From Symbiodinium natans (Eukaryota; Sar; Dinophyceae; Suessiales; Symbiodiniaceae), in assembly GCA_905221605.1 (NCBI GenBank), contig CAJNDS010002290.1, positions 218,501 through 282,500 on the forward strand: DNA of 64,000 nucleotides. The letters run 5' to 3'. Below are positions 21,813-32,438 of this stretch, one piece after another. The stretch's first letter is position 1. Every line of letters begins with the position of its first letter. The translations under genes were made by a program, and so were the position numbers. The notes below the pieces were generated by a model. It saw only the letters and a program-made list of their open reading frames with translations, did not search any database and had not been told where the DNA came from.

Positions 21813-23020
21813 TTGGAGCAAGTGGCCTACGATCTTTTGATTTTAGGGGTCCCCCTGGTCTGCGGACACTGCAGGTGACACGGAAGGGGAAGATCTGTTC
21901 GGCGTCGCACCGCATGAGCTTGGCACTGCTTACAAGGTATTGACAAGCATCGGAGGTCAAGATCAGCACCATCCACGTAGGAAGACCATTGCTGGGGAAG
22001 AAAGAAGGGTTGCTTGGGGACAAGCGCTCCTTCTCGAAGATTTGCAACCGTCGCAATTCGGCAAAAAGACCGCACCTGCAACGTTCTCTGCTAACTTGCC
22101 ATCGCTCACAAAGCCATGTGCCCAAGCCCTAAACCCACAGCCTTGAACCTTAAACACGTACAGCAGACTTGCAAGAGCTCTTATTCTGATTATAACTGCA
22201 TAATGCCCGAATATTTTCATCTTCTTTTATGTGTCATTATTGCCATTATGGTTAATAGTTTCATCATCATCGCTGTCGCTGTCATTGTCAAATTGTCAAT
22301 ATTGTTGTTTTTGCGGTTTCCTTGCGTCGCTAGCCCAAAGCGATTGCGGTTGACCTGTTGGCCTGTTGGCCCAGTTTCCCAGGACTTTCTGAAGCTAAGG
22401 GGGCTAATGGCCAATGGCTGGTTTAGGATGTGTTTGGCTGAGGGTTTGCTAGGGTTTGCAGTCACTACTGCCAGCCTTCTCACAGTTCTTGCGAATGGAG
22501 AACGGTTCGCAACATGCTTCTCCAGATGCGCGCAGCTTTTTCAACGAACGAGCGCACGGTGTCAGAGTTCATCTTTGTTGCATTGCCAGTTGCGGCAAGA
22601 GCAGCACAGTGCCAGCAGAAGCAGTACAATAACACTGATGCTACTAGTGGCCACCACGGAAGAAGCAGTCATTATGGTCGCAACTGTTGTCAGAAAGCAA
22701 GCGGAACAGTGAACAGTCCTTCGTAGTAGCTGCAGTTTTTTTTTTCTCCGTACTGCAATCCTTAACTTAGAAACCCTTCGTTGACATGCTTCAGGGGCAG
22801 TTCGACCCTATTCGGGTTTGGGGCTTTGGGAATTGGCTCCGTACGATCACAGGACCTTTCACAGGGAATCAAATTCAGAGAGCTTGCCTCATGTCATCCC
22901 AGCAATTCCGACTTCTCCATCCTATTGGCACGACGGGCGGGGGCCGTTGGAAGGATGTCGCCAAGAAGCTGCCAGAGGCTCATTTTCTGAGAGTTCTTAG
23001 AACACCGGGATCCTTTTCAA
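21813..23020. other. No confident gene
   Basis: A + frame at 22786-22995 reads SSQQFRLLHPIGTTGGG and then RWKDVAKKLPEAHFLRVL before CCCTAAA repeats. It may be coding but lacks clear splice support or a domain. Confidence 0.35.
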
Positions 23021-23025
23021 AGCAT

Positions 23026-23275
23026 CTAACCCTAAACCCTAAGCTCTAAACCCTAAACCTTAAACCCTAAACCTTAAACCCTAAACCCTAAACCCTAAAC
23101 CCTAAAACCTTCAAAGCCCTTCCTGAAGCTAAGGCCTTCCAGCCTGAGACCCTGAATCCGGCGATTTCAATTGTTCAATCCCTCAGGCCAGGGACCGTAT
23201 CCCAACGACCCTAAACCCTGAACCCTAAACCCAAAACCCTAAACCCAAAGCCCTAAACCCTAAACCCTAAACCCA
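23026..23275 (-). repeat. Two CCCTAAA blocks
   Basis: 23026-23106 and 23208-23275, with variants such as CCTTAAA and CCCAAAA. Confidence 0.95.
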
Positions 23276-23321
23276 GAGCTTCGCGCTTCGAGCTTCGAGC
23301 TTCGAGCTTAGGGTTGAGGTT

Positions 23322-23399
23322 GGGATGTTCCCCCCTTATATTAACAGTCCGTAATAGGGAGTACAGTACCCCCAAGTTGCATCTCTACAGGGACATCCC
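23322..23399. mobile_element. TIR element, GGGATGTTCCCC family, copy 1
   Basis: It starts GGGATGTTCCCCCCTTATA and shares TTAACAGTCC and TAATAGGGA with the copy at 39513. The right end GGGACATCCCT is degraded. Confidence 0.65.
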
Positions 23400-23469
23400 T
23401 ACCTTATTGGGCTTCACTATAAGGGGCCTTGCTGCTGGGAGATGAATCTATTTCCGATCCTATTTTTTG

Positions 23470-23520
23470 CTTATGTATATATATATATATATATGGTAGC
23501 ATATATATATATATTTTTCC
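23470..23520. repeat. AT dinucleotide palindrome
   Basis: (TA)n runs flank a short ATGGTAGCAT centre. Confidence 0.85.
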
Positions 23521-23649
23521 GGGGTCCTGCATAAAGGTTTCTAGGCGTTCTTTAGGGTTCCTTGAAGGATACTATAAAGGTTCCTTTAAGTGTTCCGTAG
23601 AAGAGGCCCAGGAGTTTGAAGAGTTTTGTAGGGCTTGGGCTTTTGTTTG

Positions 23650-24180
23650 CTTTAGGGTTTGAGATTTAGGGCTTTCGGGTTTTAGGGCTTAGGGTTGTTT
23701 TTGGTTTTGGTGAGGGGAGTTCCAAGGTTTCTACGGGATTCCTTGAGGAGATGCATCCGTGTTCCATAAGGCTTACTGCAGGGTTTTGGGGTTTCGGGTA
23801 CTAGAAGGTTTCGACAAGGGTCCCTTGACAGGGGGGTTCCATGAGAGTCACTACAAGAAGGAGGCTCTTGGTGTTAGGGAGTTGGGGCTTTGGGCTTCAG
23901 GCGGTTATGGTTTAGGGCTTTAGGGTTTACGGCTTTACGCTGGAGGGTTTAGGGAGTTCTTCAAGTTTTCAATGCCTACACCCTTATACGAACCTTATAG
24001 TTATAGATCCCTTATCGTTCCCTCCGAAGGAGCCCGGTGAACTCCACGAAATTGAAACAGGTTGCGTGGAATGCCGTCGGCACATTCAAGTGCATCCGGG
24101 TTTACGGGTTCGGGTATAGAGTTTAGGGTTTAGGGTTTACGGTTTGGGGTTTAGGGTTTAGGGTTTGGGGTTTAGGGTTC
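23650..24180 (+). repeat. Degenerate TTTAGGG territory
   Basis: Scattered G-strand units with a denser block at 24118-24180, reaching to within 11 bp of the start codon of the next gene. Confidence 0.85.
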
Positions 24181-24190
24181 CGGCAGCGCC

Positions 24191-24940
24191 ATGTGCGATG
24201 GATGTGGCTGCAACCGCCCTGCGAAGATCACGGCCACTGTTGGGGCATTTCTCGTGCCAATGGGGGTCGCTCTGTACATCACGAGCTGTCGGGCCTGGAG
24301 CGAATATCGGTCCATCACCGAGGAAAAAGAGCTGGCGGTTGTTGTGGAGGGAAAGAGGAACTTTACTTTACCGGTCAGCGCTGACCTGGGTGGCAGATTC
24401 GCATTCTACTCAGATGACCTAGCAGACCTGGGCCACGTGTCTGTGAATCAGGCGTTTGAAGCATGTTGCCTTGACCGAGCAGATTGTCAGGCCCGTGCCC
24501 AGTCTATTCACATCCGTCAGACCTCCGGACTTGGTTTTCATTTGTCTGCAGACTGCGTCCCGCCAACAGCCACCCTTGACTGGAAAGGCCAACAGCTCCT
24601 GTACACGGGCACGCTCGCCCCCGAAGGACAGACTCCTGGAGACTTTCAGGTGAGTGCCCCAAACCCAGTCTGGGTGAGAGCACTGGACAGCTCCGTGCGG
24701 GCCTGGGACATAGAGGAGGAGCGGAAGATCTATTTCCTCGACTTTTGCGGTCATGTTCTTGTCATCGGAGGTGCCATCACACTCTTCGTTAGCTTGTGTC
24801 TCATGTGCTGTTGCCAGCCACCGAAGCCAGTAGACGCACGGGAGGTCTTGCTGGCGTTGCACCAAGTTCAACCGGCACAGACGGTGCAGGCTCCAGTTGC
24901 CGTCGCGACACCATTCCTGGCTGAACGAGTGAACCCTTGA
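24191..24940 (+). CDS. Two-pass membrane protein of unknown function (249 aa)
   Basis: This intronless ORF starts at the first ATG after a TTTAGGG block and ends in TGA. Residues 1-8 are Cys-rich (MCDGCGCN). A first membrane segment covers about 13-32. A polar domain of about 150 residues with several cysteines (including ACCLDRADC) follows. A second membrane segment at about 184-208 ends in CCCQ, a possible palmitoylation site, before a Pro/Ala-rich tail. The N-terminal helix followed by a CRAWSEYRS segment and a long lumenal-type loop is loosely like TMEM43-type proteins, but similarity is too weak to name it. Codon use is even and no repeats interrupt it, so I consider it a real gene. Confidence 0.75.
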   Translation: MCDGCGCNRPAKITATVGAFLVPMGVALYITSCRAWSEYRSITEEKELAVVVEGKRNFTLPVSADLGGRFAFYSDDLADLGHVSVNQAFEACCLDRADCQARAQSIHIRQTSGLGFHLSADCVPPTATLDWKGQQLLYTGTLAPEGQTPGDFQVSAPNPVWVRALDSSVRAWDIEEERKIYFLDFCGHVLVIGGAITLFVSLCLMCCCQPPKPVDAREVLLALHQVQPAQTVQAPVAVATPFLAERVNP

Positions 24941-24976
24941 AGCCCCGTTCTGTACAGAGGCTGACCATTGTGGCTT

Positions 24977-25074
24977 AGGATGTTCCCCTTTAGATGCTAG
25001 CCTTCCTTAATCGGGATTATAGTACCCCCTCGTATAAGCCCAATTAAAGACTGTCAGAAAAGGGGGAACATCCC
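24977..25074. mobile_element. TIR element, GGGATGTTCCCC family, copy 2
   Basis: The ends GGATGTTCCCCTTT and AAAAGGGGGAACATCC are inverted repeats. It lies 36 bp after the stop codon of the membrane-protein gene, so it may form part of the 3' UTR. Confidence 0.8.
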
Positions 25075-25199
25075 AAATTGTGGCATTTATGTTTTGAAAG
25101 TTGCCGGCCCAGAAAGCTGGTCACAGCACCGTCTGGAGAAGCTGCAAGTTTCCACGATCGTGCCCTAGGCATATCGCAGGTCCAGGCATGGAAGCGGCT

Positions 25200-25342
25200 T
25201 CGGGTTCAGGGTTCAGGGTTCAGGGTTCAGGGTTCAGGGTTCAGGGTTTAGGGTTTAGGGTTTAGGGTTTAGGGTTAGGGTTTAGGGTTTAGGGTTTAGG
25301 GTTTAGGGTTTAGGGTTTAGGGTTTAGGGTTTAGGGTTTAGG
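25200..25342 (+). repeat. Block switching from TTCAGGG to TTTAGGG
   Basis: Seven TTCAGGG variant units are followed by about 13 TTTAGGG units. The run of one variant shows local tandem expansion after mutation. Confidence 0.97.
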
Positions 25343-25485
25343 CATATCAAAGATCTAGACATGGAAGCACTCTATGCCGCCACGCAGCTCGTTGCAGCAC
25401 CCCCCCGGCACAGATGTTGCTGGGCAGGTTGCTCGCAGAGATCTCTGTGAGAACTGCGTGGAATCAAGGGGTTAGGCTTCAGTGG

Positions 25486-26015
25486 GTTTAGGGTTTAGGG
25501 GGTGTAGGGTTAGGGTTTAGGGTTTAGGGTTTCACTGCGTCTCTCGGACTGCCGTAATATAGGAACCTGATTGAGAACGCTTTAAGCCCCAAACACGAAA
25601 ACCCTCAACGCACCCAAAACACCCCAAACCTCGAAGGCCCGAGGAACGTGCAAACCGCCCAGATCCCCTAAACCCCGAACCCTAAGCCCTAAAACCATTT
25701 GGGGAAATTCCGAAAATAGGAATGCCGTATTGGGGCCCTTATATAGTATGAGGGAATCCTAGTGTGCGGGATCAAAACTGGGGGTCCCCCCATGTTCGTA
25801 AACCCCCATTTCAGCTTGGCGCAAACTCGCAGCCCTAAGCCCACGTCGAGCAACAACAATGAAGGTGGGTTCCACCATCCTAGCAACTATTTGGGGTTTG
25901 GTCGAGAAAGGGTTTGGGGTTAGGGTTTAGGGTTTAGGGGTTCGGCTTTGGGTTTTAGGGTATGGGGCTTCGGGTTCAGGGTCTTAGGGTTTAGGGTTTA
26001 GGGTTTAGGGTTCAG
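25486..26015. repeat. G blocks around degenerate C sequence
   Basis: TTTAGGG units at 25486-25532 and 25910-26015. Degenerate CCCTAAA-like sequence lies at 25570-25700. Confidence 0.85.
25698..25812. mobile_element. TIR element, GGGGTTTACGAA family, copy 2
   Basis: It shares TATTGGGGCCCTTATATAGT, GAGGGAATCCTA and GTTCGTAAACCCCCAT with other copies of the family. Confidence 0.65.
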
Positions 26016-26059
26016 CATGCAGTTGAGGATAGAGCCCGAACAAATTGCTCCCAAATCAG

Positions 26060-26120
26060 GCAGCAGCTTGCCGATTTCTTCGCCTCGCGGCCGAGCCATC
26101 CGGACATCGTTCTGTCGCGA
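26060..26120 (+). CDS. Candidate exon (QQLADFFASRPSHPDIVLSR)
   Basis: It lies between AATCAG and GTGTGG. Telomeric G repeats occur upstream and C repeats downstream. The reading is amphipathic and protein-like, but a second frame containing CRECGHEAGK is also open, so the frame is uncertain. Confidence 0.35.
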
Positions 26121-26177
26121 GTGTGGTCATGAAGCAGGGAAAAGGGTGAGCTTAGTGGGTACCTCGATACGTGGGCC

Positions 26178-26255
26178 CTGAACCCTAAACCCTAAACCCC
26201 AAACCCTAAACCCTAAACCCTAAACCCCAAACCCCAAACCCCAAATCCTAAACCC
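26178..26255 (-). repeat. CCCTAAA/CCCCAAA block
   Basis: About 11 C-strand units, the last several being the CCCCAAA variant. Confidence 0.95.
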
Positions 26256-26259
26256 CATT

Positions 26260-27320
26260 CCGTCATGCCTCCGAGAATCGAAGACCCGACAACACAATCC
26301 AGATGATAATCGGCTAAGCTTTTGCTCGGAGGTTCATGGGTAGATGTGAGTAGGGTTGCAGGTACTCTCTGTGGTGCTTTACTGTAACTTTAGATCCTTA
26401 GCCTTTTTGGGTTTATTGGGTTTCTTAATAAGGCAGCTAAGAATTAAATTTATGGCTACCCTGCTAAGTGCAGCCAAGTACTATAGCTACCGTTCTCAGA
26501 TCTTTGACAATCTTCTCTTTATTTCGGCCCCCAGGCTAGGTTTCTGTGCTCAGACTGACAGTCTGCACGTAGGACAAAATTCGCTACCGTTCTTGTAACC
26601 TTACTTGTGACTGCCTGTGTAGGTTTAGGGCGCGGGACATCCTCCTGCGTCGCTTCTGGCCAGCAAGCTTGTGCTACGTCGTTTCACTTGCCGCCGCTGC
26701 CGTAGCATTTGCTCCGGGATGCTGTGCACGAAACATCTGCCCGAACTGGTCCCAAGCCCAAAACCACCCACACCCAAAGCCCCCCAAGAGCCCTACAACT
26801 CAAACCCCAACCCCGAAGCACTTCATTCCCTCATCTGCCCATATTCAACAACCCACCTCAAGGCCCCCCAAACCGCTTTGAGGCTTTGGACGGTTGAGAC
26901 CCGAAAAAACAACGAAAAACTTGCCACCCATCGAGAGTTTCCTTGATCCTCAACCCTCAGCCCTACCTTGGCCCTTGCTGCGGAACATGGTCGCTTTGGG
27001 ACGCGCAGCTGGCCCTTGGATGGTTGGCAGGACCGCCCACGCGATGCGGACTTTCGTGGGCTTGGCTTTGCCTCTACTTCGCTTGAGCGAACCCTGTACG
27101 TTGTAACCGCAGCCCTGTGTGGGTTTGTCGACTTACATGTTTCCTTCCTGATGACCAGTAAAAAAAATTAGCAGGCTAGAGCTGGGTTAGATTCGAGGCC
27201 TAGGGCGTCAGGGTTTCTGAGGTCTCGGGTGAAGTGGTCCTCTAATTGAAGGCGGCACGGGGGCTTGCGCAGAGTAGCTAAGTTCTGGAGGCCCTATCAG
27301 ACCTGAACCCGCACAAGCTC
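26260..27320. other. Unassigned; weak coding signal
   Basis: 26640-26760 is open on + and reads LLRRFWPASLCYVVSLAAAA, possibly a membrane segment. 26968-27171 is also open. Neither has splice support that fixes its ends. Confidence 0.35.
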
Positions 27321-27321
27321 A

Positions 27322-27600
27322 CACCCTAAACCCTAAACCTAAACAATAAACCCTAAACCCTAAACCCTAAACCTTAAACCCTAAACCCTGAACCGCTCCA
27401 AGTCCCAGAGCCCATATACCCCAAAGCCCCCATCTACTCCCAAGCCGCCAACCCTCAGAACCCCTCGAAGCCCCGAACCCTCACTGCCAAACCAGAAGCT
27501 GGGGTTTAGGGTTTAGGGTTTAGGGTTTAGGGTTTAGGGTTTAGGGTCTAGGGTTTAGGGTTTAGGGTTTAGGGTTTAGGGTTTAGGGTTTAGGGTTTAC
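27322..27600. repeat. C block then G block
   Basis: CCCTAAA at 27322-27390 and about 14 TTTAGGG units at 27502-27600. Confidence 0.95.
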
Positions 27601-27618
27601 CCCAAACCTTAAATCGAG

Positions 27619-27689
27619 CCGCTTTTGACCCCTTGGCTTCCAAGCTTTCTGTCGAGGAATGCTGGCGCCTTATTTGGCGGCCTGGCGGG
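27619..27689 (+). CDS. Candidate exon (AAFDPLASKLSVEECWRLIW)
   Basis: It is bounded by ATCGAG and by GGG|GTAGGG. A short CCCCAAACC stretch precedes it and TTTAGGG follows. No family recognised. Confidence 0.45.
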
Positions 27690-27874
27690 GTAGGGATTGG
27701 CGTTTAGGGTTTAGGGTTTGGGGTTTAGGGTTAAGGGCTTAGGGTTTAGGGTTTAGGGTTAAGGAGAGGGTCCTCTGGGAGGGGCCTATTCCTGACTCGC
27801 GGAATTTCTTTGGGCCACTGGGCTTCTTGCCCTAGAATCTGTAGACCCGAGACCCTCAACCCTGAATGTTCAGC

Positions 27875-28195
27875 CCCAAACCCTAAACCCTAAACCCTAA
27901 ACCCTAAACCCTAAACCCTAAACCCTAGACCTTAAACCCTAAACCCTAAACCCTAAACCCTAAACCCTAAACTCCAAACCCTAAACCCTAAACCCTAAAC
28001 CCTAAACCCTAAACCCTAAACCCTAAACCCTAAACCCTAAACCCTAAACCCTAAACCCTAAACCCTAAACCCCTAAACCCCTAAACCCCTAAACCCCTAA
28101 CCCCTAAACCCCTAACCCCTAAACCCTAAACCCTAAACCCTAAACCTTAAACCCTAAACCAAAACCCCAAAACCCTAAGCCCTAAACCCTTTTGA
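27875..28195 (-). repeat. Long CCCTAAA block with 8-bp variants
   Basis: About 40 units. The right part shifts to the octamer CCCCTAAA (28067-28125). Confidence 0.97.
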
Positions 28196-28199
28196 AACC

Positions 28200-29531
28200 A
28201 TGAGCCGGGCCAAGGATGAGCAGAAGTGGGAAGAGATCGCGAGCGCCCTGCCAGTTGCCCCTGCCTCAAAGAAACTGCGAACCCCAACCCCAAAAACCCT
28301 CAACCCCTGAACCCTCAACCCCTAAACCCTAAACCAAAAACCCTAAACCCTAAACCCTAGACCCTAAACCCTAAACTCTAAACCCTGTATCCCAAGCCCT
28401 AAGCCCCAAGCCCTCCCTTCGCATTCCGAGCCCCACCCAGGTGCTGAAGCAGTGCCCACGCCCACCGGACCTTCCAGACGCCGAAGGCAAGCTCCTCCCG
28501 CCCTCGAGGCTCCGGCAGTTCATCGGGTAGTAGGGTCTAAGGCGTCTAAGGGTTTAGGGTGGAGGGTTTAGGGATTAGGGTTTAGGGTTTAGGGTTTAGG
28601 GCTACAGTGTGTCGGAAAGCTCTTGGTTCCAGCATTCTGGCAACGATTCTGGGGGCCTCTTCAGCCCGATCCCCCAAACTCGCAGCCCGAAGCCCCCCAC
28701 AGCCCAACGGAAAAAGCCTTATTGGGGGTTCTCTAAACTAGGGCCCCTCTGTGGCTCCTTAATATCAGGCCCAAAAGGGGCCAAAATTCAGAAAACTGCC
28801 CCAATTCCTGAACCTGCAACCGCTCGAGGCTTTGGGGGGGGCTTTGGCAATGTAGGGTTCAAGGGTTTAGGCAGCTAGGGGCTTCGGCTCCAGGAATTCT
28901 TAAAGTCGGGTTTAGGGTTTAGGGTGTAGGGCTGGGGTTTAGGGTTTAGGGTGTTGGGTTTCGGGTAGCCAAACTCAAGCTCGGAAGACCTAAACTCATC
29001 AGGCAACAGCAGCTGGCCGATGAGGCCATTCTGAATGATGCCCGCCGGGACCGAGAAGTAGGATCTGATGTTTTCAGTGACAGTGGCTGAAGCTTCCTAA
29101 ACCCTAAACCCTGAACCCTAAACCCTAAACCCCAAACCCTAAACCCTAAACCTTGAGCCCTGAACCCGAAATCCTACAATTTGTTTAGGGGTTTAGGGTT
29201 TAGGCATCCTTGGCTTTTGTCAGGGTGAGGGCTTTGGGCTATGAACCTTGGGGGCTGCGGTGCTGGCGGTTTTGGGAGTAGGGGTTTGGGGTTCAGGCCC
29301 CCAAGCCCTGTCCGTGGCAAGAGCCCTAAACCCAACACTTGTTTGGGGGTTTAGGGTGAGGGAACCCAAGACCCCGAAAACCACAGACCCTCAGTCCTAA
29401 ACCGCCAGCGCGCCGGCACGTCTTGAGCCCGCCACCCAGCGCAGGACAAGAAGCAGATGGCGAAGCGGGAGAACTTGACGAAGATCCTCTTCCGGGGCAA
29501 CACGGAGGGCGAGGCTGCCGACTGTTTCTGA
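28200..29531 (+). CDS. Four-exon candidate gene, small basic/acidic protein (93 aa)
   Basis: Proposed exons are 28200-28253, 28441-28526, 29003-29057 and 29445-29531. Phases agree at every join and the sum is 94 codons including the final TGA. The exons read MSRAKDEQKWEEIASALP, then QCPRPPDLPDAEGKLLPPSR, then QQQLADEAILNDARRDRE, then DKKQMAKRENLTKILFRGNT. Donors are GTTGCC, GTAGTA and GTAGGA; acceptors include CCCAG, ATCAG and GCGCAG. Introns carry CCCTAAA and TTTAGGG blocks. It is highly charged and probably helical, with no recognised family. It could instead be part of a longer gene if the TGA is not used. Confidence 0.45.
28525..29005. repeat. Intron-like TTTAGGG territory
   Basis: G-strand units at 28545-28605 and 28860-28970. 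A possible degraded TIR element sits at 28701-28790. Confidence 0.75.
29097..29175 (-). repeat. CCCTAAA block
   Basis: About 11 C-strand units between two candidate exons. Confidence 0.95.
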
Positions 29532-29569
29532 GGGAGCTTTTTGGGGAGGCTTTCTGTGGGGCCTCACCT

Positions 29570-29790
29570 CTCAAACCCCTACATCCTGAAGCCCCAAACC
29601 CGAAACCCTTAAACTCTAAACCCCTGAGCTTGCACGCCCGTACCCCAAGCCGCCGTGAGGGCGAAAGGGTCAACCCTAAACCATAAACCCGAAACCCTAA
29701 ACCCAAACCCTAAACCCCCTAAACCCTAAACCCCAATCCCTAAACCCTAAACCCTAAACCCTAAACCCTAAACCCGAAACCCCGAACCCC
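29570..29790 (-). repeat. CCCTAAA block with variants
   Basis: A degenerate left part, then about 12 good units, including CCCGAAA forms. Confidence 0.93.
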
Positions 29791-30126
29791 CAACCCGGAA
29801 CGCCCCAGAGGCTTACCGAGTCTCCATGCTGGGGCCTCATGTTGTTTCGGACTGTGGCTGAAGGTTCGGGGGCTTGTGTAGGGTGTAGGGTTTAGGGTTT
29901 AGGGTTTAGGGTTTAGGGCCTAATCCCCATTGCTAGTAGCTAGTATAAGGTTGTAGGTTGCAGGTTCAGGGGCTTATAGGAGTCTTGAGTATTTTGTTTT
30001 CAAACTTAATTTTAGGGTTCAGGTGGTTAGTAGAAGGCTATTGCGAATATTCATCTTAATCTTACTCTTATTCTTTTATTCTTTTATTCCTATTCTTATT
30101 GTTTTTTTCTATTTCTGCGATTGTAG

Positions 30127-30191
30127 GTATGGGATCAGCGCGGCCTGGTTTTAGATCTTCTGCAGCACGCGCGTGGAAACGAAGCGCGCCC
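30127..30191 (+). CDS. Candidate exon (VWDQRGLVLDLLQHARGNEA)
   Basis: A strong pyrimidine-rich tract (about 30061-30118) and TTGTAG precede it, and CC|GTGAAG follows. It joins in phase to the exon at 30731. No family recognised. Confidence 0.45.
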
Positions 30192-30264
30192 GTGAAGCAG
30201 ACCTTGCACCTATGCCCCACCGAGGGAACTGGGGTTTGGGGCGCGGAGACCAGGGTCGGAGACC

Positions 30265-30340
30265 AGGGCTTCGGGTTTAGGGTTTAGGGTTTAGGGTTTA
30301 GGGTTTAGGGTTTAGGGTTTAGGGTTTAGGGTTTAGGGTG
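30265..30340 (+). repeat. (TTTAGGG) block
   Basis: About 10 clean G-strand units downstream of the previous exon. Confidence 0.98.
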
Positions 30341-30599
30341 GTCAGGAGGATTGGGACATTTTGTATTTTCCTTCATTGGGTTTAAGAGGATCATACTCAG
30401 GAACTGCTTTCGAGTGCTTTAAAAGCCATCCTCGTTTTTTTTGTTTTTTGCCTGCTATTTCTTAACAGCTTAATGTGGGCTTCATGCAGAAGGGACCCCG
30501 ACAGCCAAAATAGCTTCGGACGTTGAAGTGCCTACCGAGAACTGTAGCTACACTCGAAGTCCTGCGCCGTCAGCCCCCAAAACCCTACACCCTAAACCC

Positions 30600-30725
30600 T
30601 AAAACCTACTAAGCCCTAAAACCTAAACCCTGGACCCTAAACCTAAACCCTAAACCCTAAACCCTAAACCCTAAACCCTAAACCCTAAACCCTAAACCCT
30701 AAACCCTAAACCCTAAACCCCAAAC
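30600..30725 (-). repeat. (CCCTAAA) block
   Basis: About 16 C-strand units ending 6 bp before the next exon. Confidence 0.98.
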
Positions 30726-30730
30726 CACAG

Positions 30731-30792
30731 GGTCGCGGAGAATTGCCAGCAGCGCCTCTTCAAATGCGAGAAGGACTGGGCTTCGCACTGGG
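30731..30792 (+). CDS. Candidate exon (VAENCQQRLFKCEKDWASHW)
   Basis: The acceptor CCACAG lies right after a CCCTAAA block. The donor GTTTAG is the first telomeric unit downstream. It is a clear example of an exon set between C and G blocks. Confidence 0.55.
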
Positions 30793-30898
30793 GTTTAGGG
30801 TTTAGGGTTTAGGGTTTAGGGGTCCCCGACAGGACCCAACAAGAAGCCCTGAATATTCAACCCTCTGAGAAGAAACCCTAAGCTCTAAACCCTACATC

Positions 30899-31012
30899 TG
30901 GGGGTTTCTCCGAGATTCGGGGGTACCTTATTGGGGTCCCTACTGTCAGGGAATCTTACTTTTCTTGGGGGTCTATACTGGGGGGGGGGGGGGGGTTCCC
31001 CTATTTTCGTAC
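30899..31012. mobile_element. TIR element, GGGGTTTACGAA family, copy 3
   Basis: It shares TTATTGGGGTCCCTACT and TTGGGGGTCTATA with the copy at 42256. It contains a run of about 18 G. Confidence 0.65.
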
Positions 31013-31079
31013 CATCTTCTGGCTATGGATCTGGGCGTCGCTCTCGCTCGGATCGTCCGCAGACTGCGAGCAGAAACCC

Positions 31080-31445
31080 CGAAGCCCTAAACCGTAAATC
31101 CTGAACCCTAGACCCTAAACCCCAAACCCTAAACCCTAAACCCTAAACCCTAAGCCGTAAACCCTAAACCCTAAACCCTAAACCCTAAACCCTAAACCCT
31201 AAACCCTAAACCCTAAACCCTAAACCCTAAACCCTAAACCCTAAACCCTAAACCCTAAACCCTAAACCTAAACCCTAAACCCTAAGCCCCTAACCCTAAA
31301 CCCGAAGCCCTGGGCCGTAAACCCTAAACCCTAAACCCTAAGCCCCTCTAACCCTAAACCCGAAGCCCTGGGCCCTAAACCCTAAACCCTAAACCCTAAA
31401 CCCTAAACCCTAAACCCTAAACCCTAAACCCTAAACCCTAAATCC
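31080..31445 (-). repeat. Longest CCCTAAA territory, about 365 bp
   Basis: About 50 units with an internal duplication: TAACCCTAAACCCGAAGCCC followed by TGGGC recurs at about 31293 and 31350. Confidence 0.97.
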
Positions 31446-31451
31446 TGGCAG

Positions 31452-31518
31452 GACTACTTCGACCTCGCACCGACCTTCAAGTTCGCCCTGGGGCCCAGAT
31501 CCACGGAGTTTCGCGCAT
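31452..31518 (+). CDS. Candidate exon (DYFDLAPTFKFALGPRSTEF)
   Basis: The acceptor GGCAG lies just after the long C block. A possible donor GTTCGG is followed by TTTAGGG units. A second frame is also open, so the reading is provisional. Confidence 0.45.
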
Positions 31519-31524
31519 GTTCGG

Positions 31525-31690
31525 ATTTAGGCTTTAGGGTTTAGGGTTTAGGGTTTAGGGTTTAGGGCAAACCCCAAACCCTCAACCCCTAAACCCGAAA
31601 CCCTACCGGCCTGAACTCTGCATCCCTAAACCCTAAACCCTAAACCCTAAACCCTAAACCCTAAACCCTAAACCCTAAACCCTAAACCCT
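31525..31690. repeat. Facing TTTAGGG and CCCTAAA blocks
   Basis: G units at 31525-31567 are followed at once by C units at 31570-31690, giving a near-perfect long inverted repeat. Confidence 0.95.
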
Positions 31691-31764
31691 CAACCATCTC
31701 GAAGTCTTCAGCCGCGACCCTGAACCTCAAGCAGCTCAGCATCGGGTTTCAGGGGGAACTTTTT

Positions 31765-31935
31765 CCCCTAAACCCCCTAAACCCCCTCAACCCCCTAAAC
31801 CCCCTAAACCCCCTAAACCTCCCAAACCCCCTAAACCTTAGGGTAAACCCTAAACCCTAAACCCTAAACCCTAACCCTAAACCCTAAACCCTAAACCCTA
31901 AACCCTAAACCCTAAACCCTAAACCCTAAACCCTT
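31765..31935 (-). repeat. CCCCCTAAA variant block then CCCTAAA block
   Basis: An eight-to-nine-base variant (31768-31840) precedes standard heptamers (31845-31935). Confidence 0.95.
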
Positions 31936-31940
31936 CTCAG

Positions 31941-31985
31941 ATCATGCAGCACGCCCGGCAGCTCTTCCCTCAAGCCAGGCCCTCA
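31941..31985 (+). CDS. Candidate exon (IMQHARQLFPQARPS)
   Basis: The acceptor TTCTCAG follows a C block and a donor GTTCTG is in phase. A TIR element begins 12 bp downstream. It joins in phase to 32709. Confidence 0.4.
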
Positions 31986-31997
31986 GTTCTGAAGGCT

Positions 31998-32205
31998 TGG
32001 AGGTTCATGGTATTTATCAACCAATTCCAACTGTACATATAGGGTTTAGGGTTTAGGGTTTAGGGTTTAGGGTTTAGGGTTGAGGGTTGAGGGTTTGGGG
32101 TGTAGGGTTCAGGGTTTAGGGTTTAGGGTTCAGCGCACTTAAGGGGTGTACTAAGTGGGTTTTACGTACAGTCATAGTTGGTTAATGAGTACCATGAACC
32201 TCCAA
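31998..32205. mobile_element. TIR element, TTGGAGGTTCATGG family, with telomeric core
   Basis: TTGGAGGTTCATGGTATTTA at the left mirrors TGAGTACCATGAACCTCCAA at the right, and pairing extends to about 40 bp. The centre (about 32040-32140) is a TTTAGGG block, absent from other family members. Confidence 0.85.
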
Positions 32206-32400
32206 ATGGTTGAGGCCCCGAACCCCCCTGACACTCAAAGGCGGAAGCCTCAACCCGAAAGCGTGGTTTGAATATTTTATATGGTCTATTACATGCATAC
32301 ATCTATGTCTATGTGTATATAAATGTATGTACACACACCCCTACTATCAGAGACATATGATATGACATGTTATGTTATGATATGATATGATATGGTATGA

Positions 32401-32437
<37 letters not shown>

Positions 32438-32438
32438 G
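32401..32438. repeat. (TC)n microsatellite
   Basis: About 17 TC units. Confidence 0.95.
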
